DNA from: Chrysogorgia sp. JL179-B06
Taxonomy: Eukaryota > Cnidaria > Anthozoa > Scleralcyonacea > Chrysogorgiidae
Length of the DNA: 64,000 nucleotides
Assembly: GCA_035772405.1 (NCBI GenBank)
Contig: JAYKKM010000066.1
Span: forward strand, 372,001 to 436,000
Reading direction: 5' to 3'
Numbering within the stretch: position 1 is the first letter of the stretch; each line of letters begins with the position of its first letter. Shown in pieces: positions 12,378-23,209 of this stretch. Below the pieces are notes generated by a model, which searched no databases, was not told the origin of the DNA, and saw only the letters and a list, made by a program, of their open reading frames with translations. The translations under genes were made by a program, and so were the position numbers.

Positions 12378-12836
12378 AATCTTTATCTTTTGCGTGATTC
12401 TAGATTTTTTGGCATTAAAAATAATGTGTTTTCGTTGATGAAATGGCTTAGAACTTTGAAAAAAAGGGGTGAAAGTTTAATATCTCAGTTATTAAATATA
12501 CAGGTCATAAATATAATTTACACTGTGCTCGTACAATTTATAAAGTTATAAGTAATACTAATTGCTTTACAATTTGGAAGCATATGAATTAATTACTAAC
12601 TTTAATTAATAACATTTTTTTTTTCATGTTGGCATTTACAAACAAAAAGATAACAAAACTCAACAATATGATCATATAAAAACAATATGAAATAACAAAA
12701 AAACGATTGATGCATGTGTATGTATTAATAAGTTTAAACACGGTTTAAAGTACTGTGTTAGTTTAAGAGTACCAGCCCTTAAAGTATAAACTTTCATGTG
12801 AAAGTAGTGATCAGGGGAATTCAGTAATCATTAATC
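12378..12836. other. No gene seen
   Basis: AT-rich, with T and A runs; it may be the intron or 3' flank of the preceding gene. Confidence 0.4.
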
Positions 12837-12851
12837 TTGACCATCATCCTA

Positions 12852-13037
12852 ATGAAACGTTTTCATTTGAAAAGAAACTTACTTGTATCTTCAGCAGAAG
12901 CTGAAAGAAGCTTTTCAACAATGAAGAGAGTTAAATCTTACCTGCGAAATAGACTAACAGATGAGAAGCTTACCGAACTTTGCTTGCTGTCTTCCGAAAG
13001 AGATTTAACAAAGAAACTAAACAAAACTAAACATTGA
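12852..13037 (+). pseudogene. hAT transposase C-terminal dimerisation domain fragment
   Basis: The peptide contains VSSAEAERSFSTMKRVKSYL and RNRLTDEKLTELCLLSSE, the hallmark of the hAT C-terminal dimerisation domain (consensus SAEAERSFSxLKRIKxxLR...L..L..L). It stops at 13035-13037 after a Lys-rich tail. Only the last 60 residues are present; the catalytic RNase H-like core is missing upstream. hAT transposases cut and paste DNA elements with 8-bp target duplications. This is a truncated relic, close to ZMYM-type animal hAT-derived proteins. Confidence 0.8.
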
Positions 13038-13227
13038 CAGGATCTTGACATTTTTAATGACAAGCCTCGACGAGTAGCCTTATAAGATAAAATGATTTAT
13101 TTGTTTATATTTGAGTGTTTTTGATTGGTGTTTAACCGTCTTTTAATTTCTCTTTTCAATATTGAATACTTATAATGATGGGCATTTACTGCAATTATAG
13201 TAATACTGATTTTTTGCACCCCCCCTT

Positions 13228-13260
13228 GCACCCCTGTTGACCAAGGCCAACAGGGGTGCG
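13228..13260. repeat. C/G-rich hairpin
   Basis: GCACCCCTGTTG and CAACAGGGGTGC face each other around a 9-base loop, followed by further CACCCCTG phrases. Possibly a remnant transposon end at the junction with the LINE fragment. Confidence 0.6.
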
Positions 13261-13299
13261 CACCCCTGTGCACCCCTCCCCTAAATCCATGCCTGGTTG

Positions 13300-14290
13300 A
13301 ATCCACCTTTTTAAAAGAGGATCTAAAGCCCATAGTCGCAATCACTCGTTGAAGTAAAGCCCAATTGACACGGTCAAAAGCTTTTTCCTGATCCAGTGGG
13401 AGAATGGCACAAGGGAGGTTAGTATTGGAAGTGTAGTCAATAATGTCACGGAGAAGAACAATATTGTCCCCCATAAAGCGACCTTGTATGCCGCAAGTCT
13501 GGTCTGGAGAGACAACACGATACATAACCAAGAGAAGGCATTTGGGCAATGATCTTATAGTCGACGCAGAAGAGTGCAATAATTGCCGGCGTAAGCTGGT
13601 CTCCTTTCTTATATAAAAGCATGACAACACCTTGGGTGATAACTATGGTAGGCAAAGTTGGCAGTCGTAACAAAGTCTTCACCAATCACATCCCAGAAAT
13701 GGAGATAGAATTTCATAGGAAGACCATCTATGACAGGTGTCTTGCGTCTACCCATATCCTTTAAAGCGGTAAAACATTCATCTTTAGTCAACAAACCTTC
13801 GCAGACGCTTGTATCAAGTATGGAAAGAGATCGTTCCAAGGTAGAAAGTAAGCGATCTTGAGCGCCAATATTCAGTGACTCTGCACTAAATAGGGTCTTA
13901 TAATAATTACAAAAAGTATGCAGAATGTCATACATGCTGGATGCATTTGGGCGATAAACAGCCGAAATAAGATTTCCCCTAGCCCGCTTTTTCTCAGCGC
14001 CACGGGCACGGTAAAGTATCGGACCGGAAGAAAGGAAGGATTTCACAAGAAATCACGGAGCCCAGCAGCCGTTTTGGGATCCAAATCATGTCTAACTGCG
14101 AGCTCTGTGAGCCATCGGGCAATGCCAAGTATATTGTTTAGTTGATGGCTGAAGATGACGCCAAATATTGCAGGAATCAGTGGACTCCTTGTGGGTGGAC
14201 AGTTAGACCATTGAGAGGTCCAACGCTAACCAAGTATCCAGGTTAGCATCAAAAACAGTATCGAAGTCTCCGCAAAAAAAGTTGGGTACG
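13300..14290 (-). mobile_element. L1/Tx1-like LINE, internal fragment (endonuclease end to RT)
   Basis: Read on the minus strand. The first part (14290-14060, broken) has FFCGDFDTVFDANLDTW, like the GDFN block near the end of an apurinic endonuclease domain. Next (14046-13609) come LLTKDECFTALKDMGRRKTP and IDGLPMKFYLHFWDVIG, equivalent to the ALKxMxxxKSPGxDGLPxEFY region at the start of L1-type reverse transcriptase. Then VVMLLYKKGD, DNIVLLRDIIDY and PLDQEKAFDRVNW (catalytic Asp motif A) up to about 13310, where similarity ends. The later YxDD block is absent. Several frame changes and one stop show it is dead. The truncation at both sides suggests a fragment left by deletion. Confidence 0.75.
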
Positions 14291-14479
14291 AGAGGGTCGA
14301 TAAACGAACACAACCTTTCCGTGGAGCAAAAGAGAGTGCGCGACCCTGCGAGCATACCTATATCCTACAGTCTGTTGTCGGCGGCGACACCAAACGAAAC
14401 CAGAAAGATATCTACGTGGCAAGGCTCGACTTACGCAATGCCTTTGGGAGCATCCCAACACCCGGCCATTCCCTGCCAC

Positions 14480-15392
14480 CCTAACCTACATGGGCTTCCC
14501 ACCATCAAAGCAAGGCAGGCACTAGGGATGGGCAGGATGACAGAATATATCATGGACCATGTGCAATGCTTGAGTGCTAGCTTGTATTGGATAGGACAAC
14601 ATTATGTCATACATGGCAGCCGTCGCAAGATAATCAACAAGTCTGCTACATAATCGATAAATACTCGTGTTGTTATAAAAATAATAACTTTACACCCTCG
14701 AAACTAGCAGCATCGGAACATTTTCTTGCCAAGAATAAAAACTGAGGGTATTTAAAATAATTGTTTGTTTGACAAATGTTCTTCACCAAAGAGCGTCCAA
14801 CTGACTAAAGAAACAGACGTTCATTTTTTTCGATCCTTCAGTGGCACACTGGCTATTTTTGCCAAATTATCCCTTACCCGGCCTATAAATTGGCATCAAT
14901 GGCACTGAATGGCATGGAGTACATTAAACTCTGAATTTTTCTCTTGCCTTTAGAACCACTTTAAGATTGCTTACGAAATCTTTAATTCTTTTCACTCGTT
15001 GCCAATATCGTAACAATGTAAGATTACTTCAGGAGAATTCGACTAACCTTAGCTATATGGTTATATTTGTAATATCCACATGCAATCACTACTTTTTAAC
15101 TGTTGGCAACGATTGGAGGTGTATGGTTACAGTTGCGTTGCCACACGGGGATATACTACACATACAATTTAATTTTTATGCAGAGAATTAGTTCGAACAA
15201 GGAATTTTGCTAACTCGGCATGCATTGGATGCGGCTCGTTAACAATACGCCATCTAGAACAGTCCTAAGATGCAGAAATATAGTAAAAACGAGAATTACA
15301 AGGTTCCCAGGTAAGATCACTGATCTAGATCCGTGGGTGAGATTAATAGCTTTAGCTGACTAAGATTTTTACCTTCTTTAAATAAAGTTTCT
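14480..15392. other. No gene seen
   Basis: Mixed sequence without motifs or inverted ends I can support; several short frames only. Confidence 0.45.
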
Positions 15393-15438
15393 ATGGAGGA
15401 AGAAGCTTCTTCTGAAAATGACTTGACAACACGAAAAG
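15393..15438 (+). CDS. Possible short first coding exon (acidic N-terminus)
   Basis: ATG at 15393 opens MEEEASSENDLTTRK and runs into a strong GTGAGT donor at 15439. Such short acidic first exons are common, but no downstream exon could be joined with confidence because a 5.2-kb transposon starts at 15928. Weak call. Confidence 0.25.
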
Positions 15439-15927
15439 GTGAGTAATGTCACTATAAATACCATACTGTATGACCTAATTGTTTAGTTTAATAGAACTGA
15501 ATATACAATATGGAGCTACACTGAATCGTGTAAATATCATTTGAGGAAATAAGCCAAAGGTAGGAGATTGATCAGTGAAAAAGAACTTGTCTTTTAACAC
15601 AAAAAACTTTAATTGGCATGTAGATTAATGTTAGGTTTAAAAGTTTAGTCGCAACAGTATTGCGGTGCAAGACAAAAGGCTTTTTAAATCTTGTGTCTTT
15701 TCCTCATAAGGGGGAAAGTTTCAACATCCCATGCCTTGCAACTTTCTGGAAACCCAACTCCAGGCTATCATTATACAAGAAATACGTTCATGCAATATGC
15801 CTACGCTTTTGATCAGGGCGCTTATTGATACTATAATCGTCCTGCTTTCGATTGGTAAAAGTAACTAACTTTTATCTTGGTGGCTTTTACTTAAGATTCT
15901 GGTTACTATTTTACTCCATGAATTTAA

Positions 15928-16024
15928 AGGTCCGGTTTGCGCATGCGCATGTGCGTGGGTTTGTTTACATGGTTTGTTCATTAAACAGTATAAATAAGCT
16001 CACACAAAGTAGATAGAGGTAATC
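15928..16024 (+). repeat. Left terminal inverted repeat of the 5.2-kb transposon
   Basis: Pairs with 21025-21123. It contains TGCGCATGCGCA, identical to the palindromic NRF-1 binding consensus of animals, 10 bases inside the tip; the right end has the same site with one change. Confidence 0.85.
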
Positions 16025-17074
16025 CCCTCGCCCGGCGCGAAGGCCTGAGGGCGAGGGTGCTAATATCGACCGGCGTTTAGTCCCTTATCACGGGGATGGT
16101 TGGGTCTGGGTAGGCAAAGTAGAATCGAGTTTATTGGTATATTTAGATGCATCAACGGCCGTCGAGTGCGCGACAGGAAAATTTGGGCCTGGTGAATTGT
16201 GCAAAAATTGAAACGGTATAATTCAAAGGTGTTTTTTTCCAAAAGGATATATTTTTTTGAAAAAAGTGAGTTTGAAAACAATTTATTGCTAAGAGGAGTG
16301 GAAGATGAAGGCATTCAAGGCGGCAAGAGCAAAACCGAGTTGAAACCGAGGAGCAAAAGGTCGAAAGACTACAGACAGCGCCAAAAGATATAATTACATC
16401 AAAACAAGCAGATGCAGTAATGTTTGTTTTGAACAAACACTGATGCCCGCCGAAACTGTAGAATGTAGTGTTGACGGACAAGCAAGTTTTATTTTGAAAC
16501 TGACTCATCTACGCCTATGGATACTTTGCTCGGACTCGAATACATGTAAATAAATTAGTATTCTCAAATAATGCTAATAATAGTGTACTGTCAGTGTGTT
16601 AAGCCTTTTATTTTAACTTTTAAGTGTCTATATATTTGTAATACAGGAGATATAAACAAGGCGTTCGTTCCCAACCCGCGATTTCCGGTCAAATTCGATA
16701 AACAGGGCCGGGGGGATAAACAAAAAACACTATATTTAAAAAGACTGAGGAGACATATGTCATCCTGAATATAGGTTATATATGTGCATTTAATATTATG
16801 AAAGCAATAGAGGTTTTCCAGCAGAATAAGAGGTTCGTCAATTTTGTTGGAACCGGTATACACAGTCTGACAACACTGTGGGATTGGGAAACGTTTAGGC
16901 ATTATAAAAATAATAATAATAAAAATAACAAGAATAATACAATAACATTAATACAGGATAGAATTAAAATGGTATCCATTATGAAAACGGTCTATACATT
17001 GTCCCCCAAAAAATGCCCCCCATCCTACATAGTGAAGGAAGGTGTGTGACCTCACTGCGAGCAATTACTGTATA

Positions 17075-17306
17075 GAATACCTGTCCACTTTTGAAACCAC
17101 ATTTAAAGGCAGAAGTACAAACCAGTATGGTCTAAAATGTCTTTAAATATAATGTTGAAGGTTTATAGTGTATGTAGTTGTTGATTGTTATCAAATTAAA
17201 TGGTGTTTTAAAATAGAACGAAGCAATTGTATATGATGAACTTTCCGTAATTTGACCCTTTTACTAACTGTCAACAGATACAAATGGCAAACGTGGATGG
17301 GTATTC
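17075..17306. mobile_element. 232-bp TA-flanked MITE, copy A
   Basis: Starts GAATACCTGTCCACTTTTG and ends with the inverted CAAACGTGGATGGGTATTC, between TA dinucleotides (17073-17074, 17307-17308). A second copy lies at 40004-40490, interrupted by another insertion. It lies in an intron or upstream part of the transposase gene. Confidence 0.75.
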
Positions 17307-17455
17307 TACAATTTAGAGCCTCACTGAACTCACTAGTTGTTCCCAGTGTTGATAAGTTGGACAAGTATGATTGTTGGTGTTACCTCTTGATGGGGGGACA
17401 CTGTATGATGTACATCAATTAAATGTTAAATATAATTAAATTATGTTTTTTTTAG

Positions 17456-18702
17456 GCTGCAAAGGAAACAGGCAATGAAGATTTGGCGTGTTGGAGTGGT
17501 TCCGCTAGGAACCATTTTTGGTATTGTAGTCGAAACTGATGCTGTTGTTAAGGAGTTTAAGGTATGTACTGCACACTTGTTGATGCTGGATTTCTCAAAC
17601 AGAATCTATATACTTGTAATGTAGTGCAACTCATTTTATTATTATCTCAATGTAGCATTTGTGGATTGGTTTACTTCACCATGTTGTGAATGAACATGTA
17701 TGGGTTTTCCCTGAAGGAAAGGGACAGGGTAAATGTGGTCATGATCCATTGACAGATCAAGAAAGAGAAAAACCATGGCTGCAAAAGAATTCACCAGCCC
17801 ACAATACATTAAGAAAAATTATTTTAAACAAGCGGTTTCTTAATACGTTGCCATATTACACAAATTTCAGGTTTGTCTCACTTACTGTAGAAGTTATGAA
17901 TTAAATACAAAAAACATTTCAATAAATATTTTCCTTATTGATTTGTAGACACACCAGATTCTTGGAATCGTTCCATAACCATATTCTGATGTACTCTCCA
18001 AAGTGCCATTCGTACTCGTAAGTACCGCTATAATCAAGTAATCATAGTCTGCCTAAATTGTAACTTATTTGATCAATTAATATTATAATTATACACATTT
18101 TTGTGTCACAAAATTATATATTTTTTACTCTCTTCATTTAGAATTGTTGGGTACAAACTGTGGAATCAACTTGCTGCCATTCATTTTAATGAACACAGAG
18201 TGTGGGAGTTGCAAAAAAGGAAGATGGCACACACCCTAACAAAAAAGTCTACAGACTTGCCTATAGGCGTGCCTATAGGAGACCTATAGGCTTCTATAGG
18301 CAATTGGAACATTTTCTATAGGCGACCTATAATGAAACCTATTAGCCTATAGATGCCTACAGGCGCCTATAGACTTTTTCTGTAAAGACAGAGGTTGAAT
18401 ATTGTCATTTATTTGATGAAAAGTGTAATTGAAAATGTTAGATCCTGTAGGATGTTTCAAAATCTCAAAAACATTTCATTTTACTTTAGATATCGTTCCA
18501 TATACAGCAAAAGAACAAAGCAATGGCGGCCTGCACCAGTACTTAAACCCAAGCCTTAAGTACATCCCTAACTTGCTGCTGAAAATATTTGAAAAACGTG
18601 CTTCTGTTCCAGGTCCTGTTGACCAGAAGCTTACACCATCTGCTGATGATCCACGTAAAATATCAGCAAGTATTGCAATTACACCCTGCCCACCAATGTA
18701 GC
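17456..18702 (+). pseudogene. Kolobok-type DDE-like transposase, C-terminal exons
   Basis: Five exons with clear splice sites: from 17456 (after TTTTTTTAG; GNEDLACWSGSARNHFWYC), 17656-17870 (HLWIGLLHHVVNEHVW, CGHDPLTDQEREKPWL, LRKIILNKRFLNTLPYYTNF), 17949-18017 (TRFLESFHNHILMYSPKCHS), 18142-18238 (YKLWNQLAAIHFNEH) and 18491-18702 (IYSKRTKQWRPAPVL, then YIPNLLLKIFEKR and DDPRKISASIA). I recognise this order (NHFWYC, LHHV..H.W, H..L....WL, FH...L.Y.PK, ...LAA..FN) from transposase-like proteins of fish and cnidarians that go with THAP and P2X7-C-like proteins. The E.FHN block probably holds the last acidic catalytic residue (inference). Breaks: a frame change near 17530 in the first exon, a MITE at 18239 in or just after exon four, and a frame change near 18548. 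Confidence 0.7.
18239..18382. mobile_element. 144-bp MITE rich in CTATAGG palindromes
   Basis: Bounded by TA on both sides, with inverted ends (ACAAAAAAGTCTA and TAGACTTTTTCTG). The interior holds about seven CTATAG hexamers, mostly within GCCTATAGG phrases, in both orientations, so it can fold on itself in many ways. It interrupts the transposase gene. Confidence 0.65.
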
Positions 18703-19034
18703 AGCGTAGTTTGAATTATAAATATTAAAGCTAAAAAACTTACTTACCATTCGAAATTCAGCTAATGTTTTGCTTAATTAACTTGCATGCCATATATGAC
18801 GCAATCACGATGATGTCAGCATACCATCGCAAACGTATGCAATTAGATTTACAAACTGTCAGAATATGTAATTACCCGCAGAAGGAAGTTAGTAACGTCC
18901 GAAACATGTCGCAAATAAAAGCAAAATTCCAAAGCGTTGTGTTGTAAAAATATTAAAGCCCAGCAAATAACTCTTAGGCACAACAGAAATTTGCTGGGCT
19001 TTGATATTTATAATTCAAACTACGGTTCCCGCCT

Positions 19035-19250
19035 GGATAGGATTTATCGTATCCAATAAATATATATGTTCTATTCACTGAATATCTGAGAAAAATAGTA
19101 AGTGAATAATATTATCAATGTTTTCAACAACATTCACCTGCTACCTTTTCTCATAACTATTAATGAATAGTAAATGAATTGACTGCATAGGACTTTATCC
19201 ACCAGATAAGTTATCTGCATTTCAAACAACTGACCCCTGTATTTTATTAT
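19035..19250 (+). repeat. Dispersed repeat family, copy 1
   Basis: The block from TAGGATTTATC through GTTTTCAACAAC, ATGAATTGACTG and GATAAGTTATC recurs at 39569-39780 in the same orientation with moderate divergence. A hairpin of related sequence is at 39279-39430. Confidence 0.7.
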
Positions 19251-19608
19251 GTAAACAAAATATTAAAGGTAACAAATTTTATTTCAACCAGCCTTGTCAC
19301 TTAACAGTTCAAAATTGCATCTTATGTCCTTCAAAGTTAGGCATAGTCTACAATGAAAATAAAAATTACCTTCCCACTTCTGTAATTTGTTCTGCATTTT
19401 TGTAGCTACCATAGAACTGTGATAAATTCTAGCAATAAGAGTAACTTTTTCTTTATATTTGTTTGGGAGAAATATATAAATCACATTAGGATCAAATTCT
19501 GTGAAAAGCTACTTATATATAATACATTTTATGCACGTCTATTGATGAGAAATGTTCTTACATTTCTGTAGTGACAACATGAAAAACAGTAATACATTAG
19601 GAGGGAAA

Positions 19609-20993
19609 TTATACCTGTATTTTCACTATAAGACATTCATTGGAAATTAGTCTTCCAGGACGAAAACCAACATAAAATCCATTTGGCGATGGATACCTTG
19701 AGCGTATTGCAAGCACACAACAGCTTGGTACCACTCGTCTGTTGCCTTGACCTAACTTTCCATGCTGCCATAATATAAATTGCCGATAGGCAGTATGTCG
19801 AAAGTTTTCATTGTTTCGAGGGTGGTCAAGCACAAGAACATCTTCTCTGTACCTCATTGCTATGAAGGACAAGTTGTTGGAAAAGAGGTTGTCCCACAAC
19901 ATTTGTTTTCCTCCTGAGTTGGCATAATTCTACACAGTCCACATTTGCACCAATCTGGAATTTCGTTGTCTGCCTGTGGTTGCCCTGACCCTGGAGCATG
20001 TTGCATGACTTCAATGCCTCCAATTTCTCCATTTACTAAATCAACAAAAACAGCTGGTTGTCGGCGTAGTAACTCCAAGGCTAGTCGCTGGAGAACATCT
20101 ATTTCAAGATTTTGCACTAAATTCTGGAAATAAAATGAATATATTATTTTAATATTGTTAAATATGAACAAAAGAGTGAGGAAATGATTGCTTATAGTTG
20201 ACTTCAGTGTATTAGTCTGATATGAGTACCAAGATGTAAATTTTGGGTTATACAATATCCATCAACACTAAAATAATAAGACATATAGAACACCGAGATC
20301 AGTACAACAGTTTAAAGCAAAGGGAAAAGGTTTTCTCACTTCCTTGACTTCAAGAAGGAGCATTGCATTGTTCGTTTGATATTATAATATATAAATAAAG
20401 ACAATAATAATACCTGTAACCGATTATCATGTGCAACATGTCTTTCTTGCGAATTTTCTTCAGCGACCAATCCACCTCCCCCCCTTACACGACGATGTAT
20501 CCTACATTGATTTATTTCCCTCTCCTGAGCCCTACCAAGTCCTTGTCTGGCACGTTGAGCCCTTCGCCTCCCGCAGCCTCTACCTCATGCTCTTGCTCCA
20601 TCTTGTCTGTCTGGTTTCCAATTCCACAGTATCCTATCAAAATATATTGGTAAGTTTTTAGAATTCGTGATTTCTAATAATGTTTTACATCACATTGACA
20701 GTTTCTAAATAATTATTACTTGCATATAATCAATTATAAAATTACAAAACTCACCAATATCATTTCTTGATGAAAATCTGGGTCAGTGCTGGTCAATCAC
20801 TTGACTTGCCTTCTATGAGACGTCGTTTGTTCATACACATCGTCCTTGAATCGGAATTGTGGAACATGGATGAGCAAAATTTACCCTCTCTAAGACAAAG
20901 TCCTCGGCAGGAACAAACTGATATTTCATCGGTGTTTGGTATTGTCGCCGCTTGTTCAATGTCATCCAAAGTAAAACTCTCATTCATATTCAT
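19609..20993 (-). pseudogene. P2X7 C-terminal-domain-like protein (transposon gene), frameshifted
   Basis: Read on the minus strand. Exon 1 starts at ATG 20993 (MNMNESFTLDD) and includes the Cys-rich SVCSCRGLCLREGKFCSS. Exon 2 (about 20640 to 20414) is Arg-rich (GRAQEREINQCRIHRR), contains one TGA, and ends CAG/GTATTA. Exon 3 starts after TTTATTTCCAG at 20125 (LEIDVLQRLALELLRRQPAV) and continues with DWCKCGLCRIMPTQEENKCC. Then, after a one-base frame change near 19890, it has FRHTAYRQFILWQHGKLG, NRRVVPSCCVLAIRSRYP and GFYVGFRPGR, ending at 19609. This is the cysteine-rich cytoplasmic ballast fold named after P2X7 receptors; the channel part is absent. In invertebrates such stand-alone domains are numerous. 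It begins near the right end of the 5.2-kb transposon and converges with the transposase, so I infer a transposon accessory protein. Confidence 0.75.
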
Positions 20994-21024
20994 TAGGAGC
21001 GCATTCGGAAAAGAAGCAAGGTAA

Positions 21025-21123
21025 ATTACCTCAATCTACTCTGTGTAAGCTTATTTGTACTGTCTAATAAACAAACATGTAAACAAACCCACGCACATGC
21101 GCAAACCGGACTGTACCGCACCT
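21025..21123 (-). repeat. Right terminal inverted repeat of the 5.2-kb transposon
   Basis: Inverted counterpart of 15928-16024 through AAACCCACGCACATGCGCAA, TGTAAACAAAC and GTAAGCTTATTTGTACTGTC. It has a short extra stretch near the tip compared with the left end. Confidence 0.85.
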
Positions 21124-21127
21124 TTAA

Positions 21128-22354
21128 TATTTTTTCTTACCATGGAGTTTGATAACCAGTGCTTCATAATCTGTTGTATTGCACAACCACAACAGCTCCA
21201 TCTTCTAAGTTGTTGCCACTACCAACATTTTTTTCACTTTTCTGGTGCTTAAAATGGACGTGGTGTTATCTTCTTCGAAAAAAACTAACATATGCTTTGG
21301 TGGAGAATGTGTGGGTTGATCTGTAAACTGTCAGAATCTCTTGAAATTTGGGGAGGCAGTACTCTTGTTCGCGAACGAAGAATATGGCCAGTAAGTCTCG
21401 CTTAAGTCACTGCAAACGATTACGAAATAATCCATACATCATATGTTTTAGCTCTCCTTATGGCTGACACTCTATCATTAGCATTATCGAGGGTAGTTAT
21501 TACAGATACTACTTTATTATCTATTCATTGCATAGTAAGGCAGGGAATAACCCTGTCCCAGCGCATACTGCCAATTGCTTTCCATTCTTGAGGTTCTCAG
21601 GAAATTGTTTGCGTTTCTCCTTGATTTTGCCAGTTGCCAGTACACCTAAATCAAACAAATCCTCAAGAAGATCAGCTGAAGATGTTTTACAATTTCTTAA
21701 CTTAGTTTTTGCACACAGGAGTTAAAAATCTAGGTTCTTACACATGGGTTTCTACTGTACTTTGGATAATTATGATATATAACGCTATTGATTTTAATTT
21801 AATGCACATTCTCATTAGTTACTGATGTCATTACGGTCTCTGTTGACTGATCGAGACCAGCAACCTGACCAATCACTGCGTGCATAGAGTAAACATTATT
21901 TTATAAAACTGTATGGAAACTGACAGAAAATGTTTACAATTTCTTAAGTTGGTATTTGCACACAGGACTTGCAAATAAATTCACCCGAATGTTTGGCGAT
22001 TGGTATCTTTGCACATTTGAAGTGCTGCCATTGCTTACATGATTTGCACATCACCATGCTTGATTTGTTTTTGACAGACATAAATTACATTGGTCTTTAT
22101 AAACAAGTTTTCTCTTGGACGTCTGTGTAGTCTTGTCTGTCGTTATCTGGTGTGCTTCTGCTCCTTCACCTAATTTAATAAAATTTGTTAAAATCATTCT
22201 GTATTCAGAAAAGACGAGTGCTAGCTGAATTATTTATGAACATAGGTATCACCTATGAGAAAAAATACCTGTAACAACTGCTTAACACACACACACATAT
22301 ATACACACATATACATATACATACATATATACATACTGTATTGTATATACTTAC
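21128..22354. other. No gene assigned
   Basis: A 45-base phrase (ATGTTTACAATTTCTTAA then TTTGCACACAGGA) occurs at about 21682 and again at 21932, an imperfect direct repeat. CA/TA microsatellite at 22287-22345. No exon that I can support. Confidence 0.45.
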
Positions 22355-23017
22355 AAGAATCTATTTTTTCCAATGGTGTCATCAATGCATTCTCTGGGCA
22401 ACTTGATTGCTACTTCCTTCGGATTGTTTGCTGGTCCAAACTGCGAACGGAAATCCGAGTTTGCACCAATGGCTCCAGTGCATACATTTCTGATATCTTC
22501 TGAGTATGGTGCACCAGCATTGACCAACATTCTTAAAACGTTTTTCTTGCCAATATGCATGGCTGCTCCTTGTTGGTTTGCTACTGCAGACCATTGTTTC
22601 ACATTTGGCTTTAACCAATCACAGAACTATATATACAAATGACATTACAATGGAATAGTTTGGTGAAATTACAAGTACCATATACCGTATGTTCAAAAAT
22701 AATTCAAACATGTGGGGAGTGATGAGCTTGTGTGTACAAACATGGTACAAACCAGTACAAACAAGAACCATGTGACAAACCTGTTCATGTTTTCCATTTT
22801 CTACTGCTGAAATATCAGACAAAAACTTGAAGATTGTTGCTTTCATTTTTCTTGATTTTCCATATTTTGCGTGGCAGCATATGGGATTAAGGTGTTGGGA
22901 AGATGCTCATCGAATTCAAATTTCCTGACAATATCATCTGCAACAAGGTCAATTACCTAGGGGATATAAAATTAGTAATACACATATATATATATATATA
23001 CATAGACAAAGACATTG

Positions 23018-23094
<77 letters not shown>

Positions 23095-23207
23095 CATAGA
23101 GATATATACTTATGCATATTATACCTGGATACTTGGTAAACGACTGGCAAAACAGTCTACTTGCAAAAAAGTGAATATGTTCCTCCAAGTTACATTCATT
23201 TCGTGGC
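22355..23207 (-). CDS. Unrecognised multi-exon protein-coding gene, internal exons
   Basis: Minus-strand exons with good splice signals: one after TTTATAG at about 23207 ([20 protein letters not shown]) ending CCAG/GTATAA; one around 22964-22846 ([20 protein letters not shown]); one ending at 22779 ([29 protein letters not shown]); and one 22628-22355 ([60 protein letters not shown]) ending TT/GTAAGT. The last exon is open over 91 codons and joins the previous one in phase, which argues for real coding sequence. The phase between the second and third segments is doubtful. I do not recognise the family; no transmembrane segment or Cys cluster is visible. A TA-repeat lies in its intron. Confidence 0.45.
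22983..23104. repeat. (TA)n microsatellite, interrupted
   Basis: Nearly pure AT dinucleotide repeat with one 20-base interruption near 23000-23018. The Ile/Tyr-rich frames across it are artefacts. Confidence 0.95.
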
Positions 23208-23209
23208 TC

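Larger units (their letters stand above)
15928..21123. mobile_element. Kolobok-type DNA transposon with two convergent genes
   Basis: The element begins AGGTCCGGTTTGCGCATG and ends with the inverted equivalent ...ACCT. Both ends abut TTAA (15924-15927 and 21124-21127), the target duplication used by Kolobok elements. The inverted ends match for about 95 bp, with one small insertion near the right tip. Inside, a transposase gene reads rightward (17456-18702) and a P2X7-C-like gene reads leftward (20993-19609), so each gene starts near one end and they converge. Further MITEs have landed inside (17075-17306, 18239-18382 and the repeat at 19035-19250). Both genes carry frame changes, so the element is no longer autonomous. 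No THAP domain was found in this copy; a basic stretch near 16300-16390 may be the transposase N-terminus. Confidence 0.8.

Noticed and set aside
13918..14653. Plus-strand frames between 13.9 and 14.7 kb
   Set aside because: Mostly antisense to the LINE endonuclease/RT fragment, with no motif of their own.
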